NCBI GenBank assembly: GCA_902628835.1
Contig: CACOPD010000001.1
Location: 186,001 to 250,000 of the forward strand
DNA length: 64,000 nucleotides
Direction of reading: 5' to 3'
From: an uncultured Alphaproteobacteria bacterium
GTDB taxonomy: Bacteria; Pseudomonadota; Alphaproteobacteria; HIMB59; GCA-002718135
Notes under the pieces: model-generated
The model's database searches: none
What the model saw: the letters and a program-made list of their open reading frames with translations, nothing else
Told to the model about the DNA's origin: nothing
Shown: in pieces, positions 9,415 through 18,086 of the stretch
Numbering within the stretch: position 1 is the stretch's first letter
Layout: every line of letters starts with the position of its first letter
Translations under genes and position numbers: made by a program

Positions 9415-10345
9415 CTTACTAAATATAGTTAGCAGTGTGTTTGGATATATTCTTTTTGGATTTTTTGTAAATAAATTACAGTTACTTCCAAAAAAATATA
9501 TCAATTATTTTGATTTTGTAGGTTTTAATATCATTTTACCTTTAGCTTTAATAATATATTTCTGGCAAGTTTCATTTCCTCAAATTAATTCTATTGCTCT
9601 GATCTTCTCATTTTTTGCTTCAGGTATTTTTATATTCATGACTGGTTTTTTTATAAGCAAAATATTATTAAATTATAAAACAGATGACTCAGCACTTTTT
9701 GGATTAGCTTCTTGCTTTGGTAATACTGTAGCAATGGGAATACCCCTAATGTACGCAGTTTTGGGTCCAATAAATACAATTCCTTATATGATATTGGTTT
9801 TTTTTCACGGTATTATTCATTTTAGCTACACTGTTATTATTATTGAAGTTTATAGAAATAGACAGCGAAGCATTATTGAAATTATTTACCAAATATTATT
9901 AGGCGTAGTTAAAAATATTGTACTTTTTGGAATGATATTTGGAATCATTCTTAATTACTCTAATCTTATTGTTCCATCTATTATGAAACAGCCTTTAGAT
10001 ATTTTTGTAAAACTTGCTCTTCCAATAGTTCTTATTTCTTTAGGTCTCGCATTAGGAAATTTTAAAATTATAGAAAATATTTACGGTGCTGTAGTATTAA
10101 CAATTTTGAAAAATTTTATTCACCCTATAATTGCATTTTGTTTAGCATATTTTTTATTAGATCTTGATAGTCTCTTGGTAATTATTGTTACTATGGCTGC
10201 AGCTTTACCAAGTGGTTCTCAATCATATTATTTTGCATATAGATACAACTCATTGAAAGCTGTCGTTTCTTCAAATGTAGTATTAAGCACATTTGTCAGT
10301 TTTTTTACGCTGTCTTTATTATTAGTATTTTTTGATATTACGTAG
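9407..10345 (+). CDS. AEC family (auxin efflux carrier-like) permease
   Basis: A 312-residue hydrophobic protein with about ten predicted membrane segments in two fivefold halves. ASCFGNTVAMGIPLM near residue 100 and LPSGSQSYYFAYRY near the end resemble the two crossover regions of AEC/MdcF-type carriers. Members transport carboxylates or other organic anions; the substrate here is unknown. I choose ATG 9407 over the in-frame TTG at 9398; with either the start overlaps the end of the AsmA-like gene. It closes the plus-strand run, and its stop overlaps by 8 bp the stop region of the convergent TPR gene. Confidence 0.85.
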   Translation: MIDLLNIVSSVFGYILFGFFVNKLQLLPKKYINYFDFVGFNIILPLALIIYFWQVSFPQINSIALIFSFFASGIFIFMTGFFISKILLNYKTDDSALFGLASCFGNTVAMGIPLMYAVLGPINTIPYMILVFFHGIIHFSYTVIIIEVYRNRQRSIIEIIYQILLGVVKNIVLFGMIFGIILNYSNLIVPSIMKQPLDIFVKLALPIVLISLGLALGNFKIIENIYGAVVLTILKNFIHPIIAFCLAYFLLDLDSLLVIIVTMAAALPSGSQSYYFAYRYNSLKAVVSSNVVLSTFVSFFTLSLLLVFFDIT

Positions 10346-10892
10346 AATGAGTAATAAACGATTTTATTCTCTCTTTTTTATCCATAGTTTTTACACTAAA
10401 AGGAAAAATTTCTAGCATTTTGTCATATACATCAATTGCCTGTTGAAACTGTCCTTGATGAATAAAAATTAGACCCATTCCATCAAGAGCACCGAAGTGT
10501 CTTGGTTCTAATTCAAGTGTTTTAATTATGTCTTGCATTGATTCATCAAAATTACCCATCATAAAGTGAACAGTTGCTCTCTTATTCCAACCCTCTGCAA
10601 AATTAGGATCTTCTTCGATTAAATTATTAAAAAATCTTATTGCAAGTGGATAATTTCTTATATTCATAGCCTGAATACCTTTCTCAAAATATTCAATTAC
10701 TTTTGGATCATCAACTTCGTACCATATATTCCAAATATCAGATATCAAATCTCTTATCTCATCCTGATTTTCAGTCTCATTTAGTTTTTTAAATAAATTA
10801 TTTAAACGTGGATCATTTTGATCAGCTATAGCTATCTTGCTGGCAAATAAAATGCTTATACTGATAATAAATATCTTAAACATAACTTTCAT
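10338..10892 (-). CDS. Secreted TPR-repeat protein
   Basis: About 184 residues when started at ATG 10892, where a clean signal peptide begins (MKVMFKIFIISISILFASKIAIADQ). A longer in-frame start at 10949 would add a charged segment before the signal peptide and overlap the upstream gene more, so I reject it. The mature part holds two to three tetratricopeptide-like helical pairs: YPLAIRFFNNLIEEDPNFAEGW, FDESMQDIIKTLELEPRHFGAL and FQQAIDVYDKMLEIFPFS. TPR domains mediate protein contacts; in the periplasm they often serve envelope assembly. It overlaps the DUF2805 gene upstream by 17 bp, so both are probably co-transcribed. Specific role unknown. Confidence 0.8.
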   Translation of the reverse strand: MKVMFKIFIISISILFASKIAIADQNDPRLNNLFKKLNETENQDEIRDLISDIWNIWYEVDDPKVIEYFEKGIQAMNIRNYPLAIRFFNNLIEEDPNFAEGWNKRATVHFMMGNFDESMQDIIKTLELEPRHFGALDGMGLIFIHQGQFQQAIDVYDKMLEIFPFSVKTMDKKERIKSFITHST

Positions 10893-11109
10893 ATTTAAAT
10901 GATTTTTCAGATAGATTTCTTTTCTTTTCATGCTTTCTCGTTCTCCCATTTACTCTAGTTCTCCATAACTTAAATGATCTAGGTTTCAGATTTGTTCTCA
11001 TTATTTTTATAACCTCTGATTCGGTTACACCGTGAATTCTTTTTATTTTTTCAAAAGAGGTTTTATCGCACCAGGCTAATTTAATAATATTATCTATATT
11101 TTCCTGCAT
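10876..11109 (-). CDS. DUF2805 / TIGR03643 family small protein
   Basis: A 77-residue basic protein with the recognisable family sequence: NIIKLAWCDKTSFEKI, then HGVTESEVIKIMR, then LKPRSFKLWRTRVNGR and TRKHEKK. The helix-turn-helix-like core and Arg/Lys-rich tail suggest nucleic-acid binding, but no member has a function that I know. It reads away from the GST gene with a 39 bp divergent gap and runs into the TPR gene. Confidence 0.8.
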   Translation of the reverse strand: MQENIDNIIKLAWCDKTSFEKIKRIHGVTESEVIKIMRTNLKPRSFKLWRTRVNGRTRKHEKKRNLSEKSFKYESYV

Positions 11110-11148
11110 ATTATAAATATAGTTCTCTATTAATTAAATTCTAAAAAA

Positions 11149-11772
11149 ATGATTGATTTGTATTCATCACCTTCCCCTAATGGTCGAAAAATTAGCATTA
11201 TGCTTGAAGAATTAGGTGTGGATTTTAATCCTATTTTAATAAATTTAGATAAAAAAGAGCAGTTTAGTGAAGAGTTTTCAAAAATATCTCCTGCAAATAA
11301 AATTCCTGTAATTGTGGATAATGATAATAATCAAACAGTATTCGAATCCGGGGCTATTCTTCTTTATCTAGCAAAAAAATATGATAAATTTCTAAATAAA
11401 GATAAGTATTGGGAAATAATACAATGGGTTTTTTTTCAAATGGCATATGTTGGGCCAATGCTAGGCCAGGCTCATCAATATTTATTTTATCATCCTGGTA
11501 AAAGCAAATTTGCAGAAGATAAAACAAAAGGCTATGCACAACATATTTATTCAATTTTGGATAAAAGACTTTCTAAACAGGAGTATTTTTCGGATACCTA
11601 TTCAATAGCTGATATTTCGATTTGGCCTTGGACAGCTCGTTATGAAAGACATCAAATAAATTTGCATGATTATCCAAATGTGTTGAGGTGGTACAAACAA
11701 ATATCAACCAGACCTGCAGTTATTAAAGGATATAATTCTGTAGGCGAATTTTATGAAATCCCTAAACCTTAA
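11149..11772 (+). CDS. Glutathione S-transferase family protein (YfcG/YghU-like)
   Basis: A 207-residue GST. The N-terminal thioredoxin-like domain (residues 1-80) has the SSPSPNGRKISIMLEEL entry, SPANKIPVIVD near 48 (cis-proline) and ESGAILLYLAKKY near 66 (the glutathione gamma-glutamyl site). An all-helical C-terminal domain follows, with SIADISIWPW near 148. The Asn after Pro in the first helix is typical of the Nu-class disulfide-bond oxidoreductases (YfcG, YghU). A role in glutathione-dependent disulfide reduction or detoxification is inferred. Its stop codon shares a TTAA tetramer with the convergent LysE gene. Confidence 0.88.
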   Translation: MIDLYSSPSPNGRKISIMLEELGVDFNPILINLDKKEQFSEEFSKISPANKIPVIVDNDNNQTVFESGAILLYLAKKYDKFLNKDKYWEIIQWVFFQMAYVGPMLGQAHQYLFYHPGKSKFAEDKTKGYAQHIYSILDKRLSKQEYFSDTYSIADISIWPWTARYERHQINLHDYPNVLRWYKQISTRPAVIKGYNSVGEFYEIPKP

Positions 11773-12377
11773 GCGTTGTAAAATAATACTGAGCCTGCGG
11801 TTAAAATTAAAAGGATTGCTAAAAACCATTCAACAATTTTTTTTAATTTTTCATTATTAAGATATTGCCTGATAACACTTCCTCCATATGCCCATATACT
11901 AATGGAAGGAATATTAACTACTGTAGACATAATAACCATAAATAGTGTTCCAATTATTATATTTTCATCTTTTGGATAATATAATGTTACTGCAGTTGAA
12001 CATATTACCCAAGCTTTTGGATTTACAAATTGAAATAAAATTGCTTCATGATATTTTAATGGTCTTGATCTATCTTCAGTCTTTGAAATATTTAAAGACC
12101 CAAACATTTTATATGCTAAATAAAGAATGTACCCTGCTCCAACATATCTTAAAATATCATAGAGTATAGGGTAGGTAATAAACAAAGATCCAAGACCTAG
12201 ACATACAAGTGCTAGTTGCAAACCATGACCAGAAGGAATACCAAAAATATTAGGTATAGATCTAATAAATCCAAATTTTATACCTGATGCAGTTAAAATA
12301 CTATTGTTTGGACCTGGTGTTACGTACATAATAAAATTATACACTGCTAAAGCAGCTATTAATTCCAAGGTAATCAT
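11769..12377 (-). CDS. LysE/RhtB family amino-acid exporter
   Basis: A 202-residue inner-membrane protein with about six transmembrane segments. The signature TPGPNNSILTASGIKFG near residues 21-37 is the LysE/RhtB hallmark, followed by IPNIFGIPSGHGLQLAL. Such carriers export basic or neutral amino acids or derivatives. It is the last gene of a four-gene minus-strand set (yqaA-like, rmuC, yajQ, this gene) with 2-4 bp gaps. Substrate unknown. Confidence 0.88.
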   Translation of the reverse strand: MITLELIAALAVYNFIMYVTPGPNNSILTASGIKFGFIRSIPNIFGIPSGHGLQLALVCLGLGSLFITYPILYDILRYVGAGYILYLAYKMFGSLNISKTEDRSRPLKYHEAILFQFVNPKAWVICSTAVTLYYPKDENIIIGTLFMVIMSTVVNIPSISIWAYGGSVIRQYLNNEKLKKIVEWFLAILLILTAGSVLFYNA

Positions 12378-12380
12378 TAT

Positions 12381-12866
12381 TTAATCTCTAAAATTTACAA
12401 ATTGGACTGGTATACCTAACTTAGCATCCTCAACAAGCTTCATTACACTTTGTAAATCATCTTTTTTCTTTCCTTCAACACGAAGTTCATTACCATTGAT
12501 CTTTACTTGAACTTTTAATTTAGAGTTTTTGATATCTGAAGTAATTTTTTTACACAAGGATTGCTCAATTCCTTCTACTAATTCATACGTCTGACGAATT
12601 TTATTTCCCCCAGCTCGTTCCATATCATTTTTTTTTAAACATAAAGGATCAACTTTTCTTCTAACAAAATGAGTAACTAGCATGTCATTTACTTGACCAG
12701 CTTTCATTTCATCATCAGTTATTACAACTATAGTATTTTCTTTTTTTTCTATTGAGGTATCTGAACCTTTGAAGTCATACCTGGTAGTAATTTCTCTTGT
12801 CGCATTTCCTAGGGCGTTATCAATCTCTTGATGATCTAATCTGTTTACAATATCAAAGCTAGGCAT
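12381..12866 (-). CDS. yajQ: YajQ family nucleotide-binding protein
   Basis: A 161-residue protein, the normal length for YajQ. It opens with MPSFDIVNRLDHQEIDNAL and continues with TRYDFKGSDTSIEKKEN; both are highly conserved in the family. Two RNP-like half-domains are visible. Members bind RNA or cyclic di-GMP, and in Xanthomonas a homologue is a c-di-GMP effector; which applies here is unknown. It sits between rmuC and the LysE exporter with very short gaps. Confidence 0.95.
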   Translation of the reverse strand: MPSFDIVNRLDHQEIDNALGNATREITTRYDFKGSDTSIEKKENTIVVITDDEMKAGQVNDMLVTHFVRRKVDPLCLKKNDMERAGGNKIRQTYELVEGIEQSLCKKITSDIKNSKLKVQVKINGNELRVEGKKKDDLQSVMKLVEDAKLGIPVQFVNFRD

Positions 12867-12870
12867 TAAT

Positions 12871-13833
12871 TTAGTTTATTACATCGTCATTTATATCTGG
12901 CAACTCTTTTTTAGTACTTAATCTTCCTAATTTTTTCATCTTTTCTACTTTTTTAGTCAAACTTCCAGAACCATCTTGCAATCTTTGTTTAGCCTCATCC
13001 ATTTTTGATTTAGCTAAATCTAATGACTGATTAGCTTTTACAAATGACTCATATACACTTACTGTTTTATCATAAATATCCGATGCAGCTGATGCTATAT
13101 CTTTTATTGTTTTAGATTGTTTATCAACCCGCCACATATTTTCTACAGCTTTAAGTAAAAAGGGTAAAGTAGATGGTCCAACAATAATTATTTTATTGTT
13201 CCATGAATCTTCGATAAGTTTATTTGCTTCATTATATAAAGTAAGTAATGCTGGTTCTATTGGAACAAACATTAAAACATTATCAATTGTATTAATTCCA
13301 TATATTTTTGAATAATTATCTTTGCTCAAACTTCTAATCGAAGTTTTTGTTGAATCCAAAAATTTTTTCAAAAAAATCTTCTTTTTTTGATTGTCATTTG
13401 TATTAGAATAATCATGCCAAGAATCTAAGGACACTTTTGAATCTATAATTATGTGTCTATTTCCTGGCATATGAACAATTACATCAGGTTTTTGTAAATT
13501 ACCATCTTCATCTCTAAAAGTTTTTTGAGTTGAGTACTCTTCTCCTTCTCTTAAGCCAACACTATCTAAAATATTTTTAAGTACAAATTCTCCCCATGGA
13601 CCTTGTTGAAGCGCGCCACCTCTAATTAATGTATTTTCAATTCTATCTTGAGCTAAATTAAAATTTTGTAAAGATTGCTGAATTGATTGCATATGATTTT
13701 TTAAAGAAGTAAGATCAGTATCATCTTTTATTTCAGAATTTTTTGTTTTGCGAAGAAACAATAAAATTGATAAAAAACCAACCCCAGATAAAAAACCAAT
13801 AATGAAAACAAATATAAGATTTTCAAACATCAC
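12871..13833 (-). CDS. rmuC: DNA recombination protein RmuC
   Basis: A 320-residue RmuC, shorter than E. coli RmuC (about 475) because the coiled coil is compact. A membrane anchor (about residues 5-25) is followed by a coiled region and the conserved core: GALQQGPWGEFVLKNIL near 93, then the PD-(D/E)XK-like stretch KPDVIVHMPGNRHIIIDSKV near 133-152, and FVPIEPALLTLYNEA further on. RmuC limits recombination between short inverted repeats; its nuclease activity is inferred from the fold. It lies between yqaA-like and yajQ genes. Confidence 0.93.
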   Translation of the reverse strand: MMFENLIFVFIIGFLSGVGFLSILLFLRKTKNSEIKDDTDLTSLKNHMQSIQQSLQNFNLAQDRIENTLIRGGALQQGPWGEFVLKNILDSVGLREGEEYSTQKTFRDEDGNLQKPDVIVHMPGNRHIIIDSKVSLDSWHDYSNTNDNQKKKIFLKKFLDSTKTSIRSLSKDNYSKIYGINTIDNVLMFVPIEPALLTLYNEANKLIEDSWNNKIIIVGPSTLPFLLKAVENMWRVDKQSKTIKDIASAASDIYDKTVSVYESFVKANQSLDLAKSKMDEAKQRLQDGSGSLTKKVEKMKKLGRLSTKKELPDINDDVIN

Positions 13834-13836
13834 AAA

Positions 13837-14253
13837 TTAAACAAGATATAAATATATTATCAAATATCTAGCAATTTTCCCAATAGATACAAATATTAAA
13901 AAAAAAGTAATATTGTATTTTACTGTACCAGCTGCAAATGCGATTGGATCTCCAATAATTGGCACCCATGAAAATAATAATGACCATTTTCCATACTTTT
14001 TGAAAATATCTGTAGCTTTCTCTAATAAATATTTATTTACTGGAAACCAAGGTTTATTAATAAGAAAATTTACAAAGTAACCACATATCCAACTTATTAG
14101 AGACCCTAAAATATTACCTGCTGAAGCAAATAATAATAATAAAAATGGATTATACTTATTAGATAGTAATAGTGCTGATAAATATGTCTCTGAAGCAAAA
14201 GGAAAAAAAGTACCTAAGGACAAACAAAAAATAAATAATGATAAATAGATCAA
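13837..14253 (-). CDS. YqaA family membrane protein (DedA/SNARE-associated superfamily)
   Basis: A 138-residue, four-helix membrane protein. FPFASETYLSALL near residue 18, a glycine-rich GNILGSLISWICGY segment near 47, and the re-entrant WVPIIGDPIAFAAG segment near 96-109 match YqaA and the DedA superfamily. The Pro-Ile-Ile-Gly-Asp-Pro element is the best signature. DedA-like proteins affect lipid scrambling and membrane homeostasis; a specific role for YqaA is not established. It begins the rmuC/yajQ/lysE minus-strand set and is divergent from the M24 peptidase across 49 bp. Confidence 0.85.
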   Translation of the reverse strand: MIYLSLFIFCLSLGTFFPFASETYLSALLLSNKYNPFLLLLFASAGNILGSLISWICGYFVNFLINKPWFPVNKYLLEKATDIFKKYGKWSLLFSWVPIIGDPIAFAAGTVKYNITFFLIFVSIGKIARYLIIYLYLV

Positions 14254-14302
14254 AGTATTTCTTATTGTTAATTTATGTTAATGCTATGTTACTTATCAAT
14301 TT

Positions 14303-15445
14303 ATGAACGATTTTCCAAAAGAAGAATTTATTTCCAGAATTGAAAAAATACAAATACATATTGAAAAAGAAAATATTGATGCAATTATTATAACTTCGCC
14401 GTCAAATTTTAGATATTTTACTGGACTTGACAGTAATTTTTGGGAAAGTCCTACAAGGCCTTGGTATTTAATTATTTCAAAAAAAAATCCAATAAAAGCT
14501 ATAATACCATCAATTGGTATTACAGCTATGCAAAAAACATTAGTTAATGATATCGAATCTTGGGAGTCTCCAAATCCAAAAGACGAAGGAATATCTTTAT
14601 TGAAAAAAAACATTAAAAGTTTTCCCAAAAATTCAAATATTGGTTTTGAATTAGGAAATGAAACTTTTTTGCGAATGAGTATTAACGATTATCAGGATAT
14701 TCAAAAAAATTTATCAGAATATAATTTTGTTGATGTTAGTAAAATACTTTGGAATATAAGAAAAATAAAATCTGAAATAGAGATCAATAATATTAAAGAA
14801 ATTTGTTCTATTACAAGTAAGGTGTTTGATAATTTTTCTGAAAAAATTAATTTAGGAATGAATGAAAAACAAATTGCATCAACATTTAAGAGAGAATTAA
14901 TTGATAATGGTGCTGATTATATTCAATACATGGCGTGTGCTTCGGGTCTTAATGGTTATAATCAGATTATATGTAACCCAACAGAAAGGGAAACTAGAGA
15001 TGGTGATATTCTAATTATTGATACTGGTGCAACTTTAAATGGTTATTTTTCAGATTTTGATAGAAATTTTGGTTTTGGAAGAATTCACAAGCAAGCTCTA
15101 AATGCATATAATAAATTGTGGGAAGCAACTGAGAGAACTTTAGAAATTATAAAACCTGGAACTAGTTGTTCAGAAATATATTCTAAATTATCTCAAAGTT
15201 TAACAACTAACAGCGTATCAGTTGGAAGGATGGGTCATGGTTTAGGCTTACAACTAACTGAGCCGCCAAGTATTATGAAAAATGACAAAACATTACTAGA
15301 GAAAAATATGATTATAACACTTGAGCCATCAATTGAAATGGACGATGATAAAATATTAGTACAAGAGGAAAATTTATTAGTTACTGAAAATGGTTATAAA
15401 CTTTTAAGCACTAGAACTCCTGAAAATTTACCTATTATTAATTAG
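14303..15445 (+). CDS. M24 family metallopeptidase (Xaa-Pro aminopeptidase-like)
   Basis: A 380-residue two-domain protein: an N-terminal creatinase-type domain (ITSPSNFRYFTGLDSNFW near residue 32) and a C-terminal pita-bread catalytic domain. All five metal ligands appear in order: Asp in LIIDTGATLNG, Asp in YFSDFDRNF, His in GRMGHGLGL, Glu in ITLEPSIEM and Glu in ILVQEENLL. It would remove N-terminal residues from proline-containing peptides, or act as a related amidohydrolase such as ectoine hydrolase. Its stop codon directly abuts the dipeptide importer operon on the other strand, which supports a peptide-use role. Cytosolic; no signal peptide. Confidence 0.88.
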   Translation: MNDFPKEEFISRIEKIQIHIEKENIDAIIITSPSNFRYFTGLDSNFWESPTRPWYLIISKKNPIKAIIPSIGITAMQKTLVNDIESWESPNPKDEGISLLKKNIKSFPKNSNIGFELGNETFLRMSINDYQDIQKNLSEYNFVDVSKILWNIRKIKSEIEINNIKEICSITSKVFDNFSEKINLGMNEKQIASTFKRELIDNGADYIQYMACASGLNGYNQIICNPTERETRDGDILIIDTGATLNGYFSDFDRNFGFGRIHKQALNAYNKLWEATERTLEIIKPGTSCSEIYSKLSQSLTTNSVSVGRMGHGLGLQLTEPPSIMKNDKTLLEKNMIITLEPSIEMDDDKILVQEENLLVTENGYKLLSTRTPENLPIIN

Positions 15446-17164
15446 TTAAATTATTGATTCAATTTTAGGCATAAGTCTAATTAATTCCTTCGTATATTCA
15501 TGCTCAGGATTATTAAATAATTCCTCTGTATCTTTTGTTTCGCAAACAGCACCATTTTTTAATACAATTATTCGGTTACACATTTGGCGAATTACAGGAA
15601 GATCATGGCTAATAAATAACATAGTGAGATGAAGTTCATCCTGTATATCTTTCAACAAGTTTAAAATTTGTGCCTGTATACTAACATCCAATGCAGATGT
15701 TGGTTCATCACATATTAATAATCTTGGTCTTGTTGCCAAGGCACGAGCAATAGAAATTCTCTGCCTTTGCCCTCCTGAGAATTCATGTGGGTATCGATCT
15801 AAAGATTGTCTGGTCATTCCAACAATATCTATTAGGTCGTAAACATTTTGTAAAAGTTCATTATTGCTAATATTTTTTTGAAAAAATTTAATTGGTTCTG
15901 CAATAATATCCTTAACTTTGAAACGAGGATTTAGAGATGAGTAAGGATCTTGAAAAATCATTTGAATTTGACCCCTACTATTATGAATTTGATATTTTTT
16001 CTTAGAATTATATAGAGGTTCGTTATTATAAATTAAATCACCTTTGTTGGGACTAATTAATCCAGTAATAATTTTTGCAATAGTTGATTTGCCTGAACCA
16101 GACTCTCCAACTAATCCAAGTGTCTCACCTTCGAATAATTCAAAAGATACATTGTCGACAGCTTTGACTATTTTATCATTCGAACTTTTATTAGAAATAA
16201 ATGAAAAACCACTACCTAAAGAATTATCATCAAAAATTTTTGTCACTTCCTTAAGTTTTAATAATTTTTGATTTTTATTTTCCCTTATTCCCCAAGTTTT
16301 AATAATATTTTTAGTCAAATCCTTAGAACTAGATGTTATTTCCTTACCATCAGGGCTAATCAATTTAAATCTATCAATTTTCTTATTTGTTGGTGGCACT
16401 GAAATTACTAAGCTTCTTGCTTCTGTTGATTTTGGATTTGTTAATAATTCTTTAGTCTCACCTTGTTCAACAATATGCCCGTATCTCATGACAATAACTT
16501 TATCAGTAGTCTCTGCTATGACTCCCATATCATGGGTAATAATTATAACTCCAAGATTTCTTTTCTTTGTAAGATCTTTGAGAAGTTCTAATATTTGATA
16601 TTGAATACTTACATCTAACGCTGTTGTTGGTTCATCTGCTATTATTAAGTCAGGTTCACAACTTATCGCTAAAGCTATCACAACTCTTTGACGCATACCG
16701 CCACTAAATTGGTGTGGATAGTCCTCAATTCTTTTTTCAGCATTCTCTATCCCAACCTCTTTAAGTAGTTGAATAGATTTTTTAAGTGAATCTTGATAAC
16801 TTAAATTTAAATGAGCTTGAATAGTTTCAATTAATTGATCTTTTATTTTAAAAAGAGGGTTTAATGAAGTTTGAGGGTCTTGAAAAACAAATCCTATTTT
16901 TTTTCCTCTAATGTTTTGAATTATTTCTTCGTTACTCCTTAATTCAATATTGTCTATTTTAATTGAGCCATCTGTGATTTCACCTGGAGGATCAATCAAG
17001 TTAATTATCGCATTTGCAATTGTAGATTTTCCAGATCCAGACTCACCAACAATTCCTAATATTTCACCTCTTTCTAAAGAAAATTCTACATTTTTGCTTG
17101 CAACAATATTTTCCTTTCGTGTTGGATAACTTATGTTTAAATCTTTAACTTCTAAAAAACTCAT
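15446..17164 (-). CDS. Dipeptide/oligopeptide ABC importer, fused DppD-DppF ATPase
   Basis: One chain of about 572 residues with two complete ABC ATPase domains. Domain 1: Walker A GESGSGKST at 40-48, signature FSGGMRQR at 153-160, Walker B LIIADEPT at 173-180. Domain 2: Walker A GESGSGKST at 353-361, followed by its own FSGGQRQR and LLICDEPT. A degenerate oligopeptide-binding tail (VPPTNKK) after domain 1 marks the fusion joint. In most bacteria these are separate genes; fused forms are common in alphaproteobacteria. I start at ATG 17164, which overlaps the permease stop as ATGA; the longer frame to 17203 would lie within the permease gene. Confidence 0.95.
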   Translation of the reverse strand: MSFLEVKDLNISYPTRKENIVASKNVEFSLERGEILGIVGESGSGKSTIANAIINLIDPPGEITDGSIKIDNIELRSNEEIIQNIRGKKIGFVFQDPQTSLNPLFKIKDQLIETIQAHLNLSYQDSLKKSIQLLKEVGIENAEKRIEDYPHQFSGGMRQRVVIALAISCEPDLIIADEPTTALDVSIQYQILELLKDLTKKRNLGVIIITHDMGVIAETTDKVIVMRYGHIVEQGETKELLTNPKSTEARSLVISVPPTNKKIDRFKLISPDGKEITSSSKDLTKNIIKTWGIRENKNQKLLKLKEVTKIFDDNSLGSGFSFISNKSSNDKIVKAVDNVSFELFEGETLGLVGESGSGKSTIAKIITGLISPNKGDLIYNNEPLYNSKKKYQIHNSRGQIQMIFQDPYSSLNPRFKVKDIIAEPIKFFQKNISNNELLQNVYDLIDIVGMTRQSLDRYPHEFSGGQRQRISIARALATRPRLLICDEPTSALDVSIQAQILNLLKDIQDELHLTMLFISHDLPVIRQMCNRIIVLKNGAVCETKDTEELFNNPEHEYTKELIRLMPKIESII

Positions 17165-18084
17165 CTCTTTTTTAATTTTGGATTTAAAGCATCTCTCATC
17201 CAATCCCCTAATAAATTAATTGATAGTGCTAAAACAATTAAGAAAATTGCTGGAAAAAAAGTAATCCACCACTCACCTGAAAATAAAAAATTATTTCCAA
17301 ATCTTATTAGAGTACCTAGAGAAGGTGTTGTTGGTGGAACGCCCACACCTAAAAAACTTAAAGTGGACTCTGTAATAATTGCAAGTGCCAATCCAATTGT
17401 AGCAATTACTAAGATGGGCCGAAGTATATTTGGCAAAATATGCTTAAACATAATTAATATATTTGATAGTCCAATAATTCTTGAAGCTGAGACATACTCT
17501 TTGTTTTTTTCTACTAAGGTTGAGGCTCTTGATACTCTTGCAAATTGTGGCCATTCGGAAATACCAATGGCAAAAATCAAAACATAAATTGCCATTTCAT
17601 CATGCATCGATTGTGAGATTATTGCCCTTGCAATTCCGTCAACAAGTAAAGCCATTAAAATACTTGGAATCGTTAACTGTACATCTGTAAGACGCATTAC
17701 GATAATCTCATATCTACCGCCAATATATCCAGCTGTTATTCCAAGGAATACTCCAAGTATCATAGCAAAAATTATAGAAGCAAAACCAACGATAAGAGAA
17801 ATTCTTGAACCATAAATCATTGTTGAAAACATGTCTCTACCTTGCTGATCAGTACCCAAAATAAAGCTAAAACTTCCTCCTTCTGACCATACTGGCGGGG
17901 TAAAGGCATCCATTAAAGAAACTGATGCTGGATCAAAAGGATTATAAGGAGCAACTATCCCAGCAAATACAGAACAAAAAAGTATAATAAAAAATATTGT
18001 TGAAGAAATTACTGCTAATTTAGAATTAAAGAAGCTGTATCCAATATCAGTATTATATATTTTATTATACGTTTTAAGTAGCAT
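17161..18084 (-). CDS. dppC: Dipeptide ABC importer permease, DppC-like
   Basis: A 307-residue inner-membrane permease. An N-terminal helix (NSKLAVISSTIFFIILFCSVFAG) is followed by GTDQQGRDMFSTMIYGSRISL, the standard entry of DppC/OppC proteins, five more helices, and the ATPase-coupling EAA loop (SASRIIGLSNILIMFKHILPN). The last conserved segment LAIITESTLSFLGVGVPP is diagnostic. It couples to the fused ATPase by a 4 bp overlap and follows dppB by 2 bp. Confidence 0.93.
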   Translation of the reverse strand: MLLKTYNKIYNTDIGYSFFNSKLAVISSTIFFIILFCSVFAGIVAPYNPFDPASVSLMDAFTPPVWSEGGSFSFILGTDQQGRDMFSTMIYGSRISLIVGFASIIFAMILGVFLGITAGYIGGRYEIIVMRLTDVQLTIPSILMALLVDGIARAIISQSMHDEMAIYVLIFAIGISEWPQFARVSRASTLVEKNKEYVSASRIIGLSNILIMFKHILPNILRPILVIATIGLALAIITESTLSFLGVGVPPTTPSLGTLIRFGNNFLFSGEWWITFFPAIFLIVLALSINLLGDWMRDALNPKLKKR

Positions 18085-18086
18085 TT

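Noticed and set aside
10338..10949. Longer start at 10949 for the TPR protein.
   Set aside because: It would put 19 charged residues before an obvious signal peptide and deepen the overlap with the DUF2805 gene.
15446..17203. Longer start at 17203 for the fused dipeptide ATPase.
   Set aside because: The extra 13 residues (MDERCFKSKIKKE) lie within the dppC coding region; ATG 17164 gives a standard ATGA junction and the usual ATPase N-terminus.
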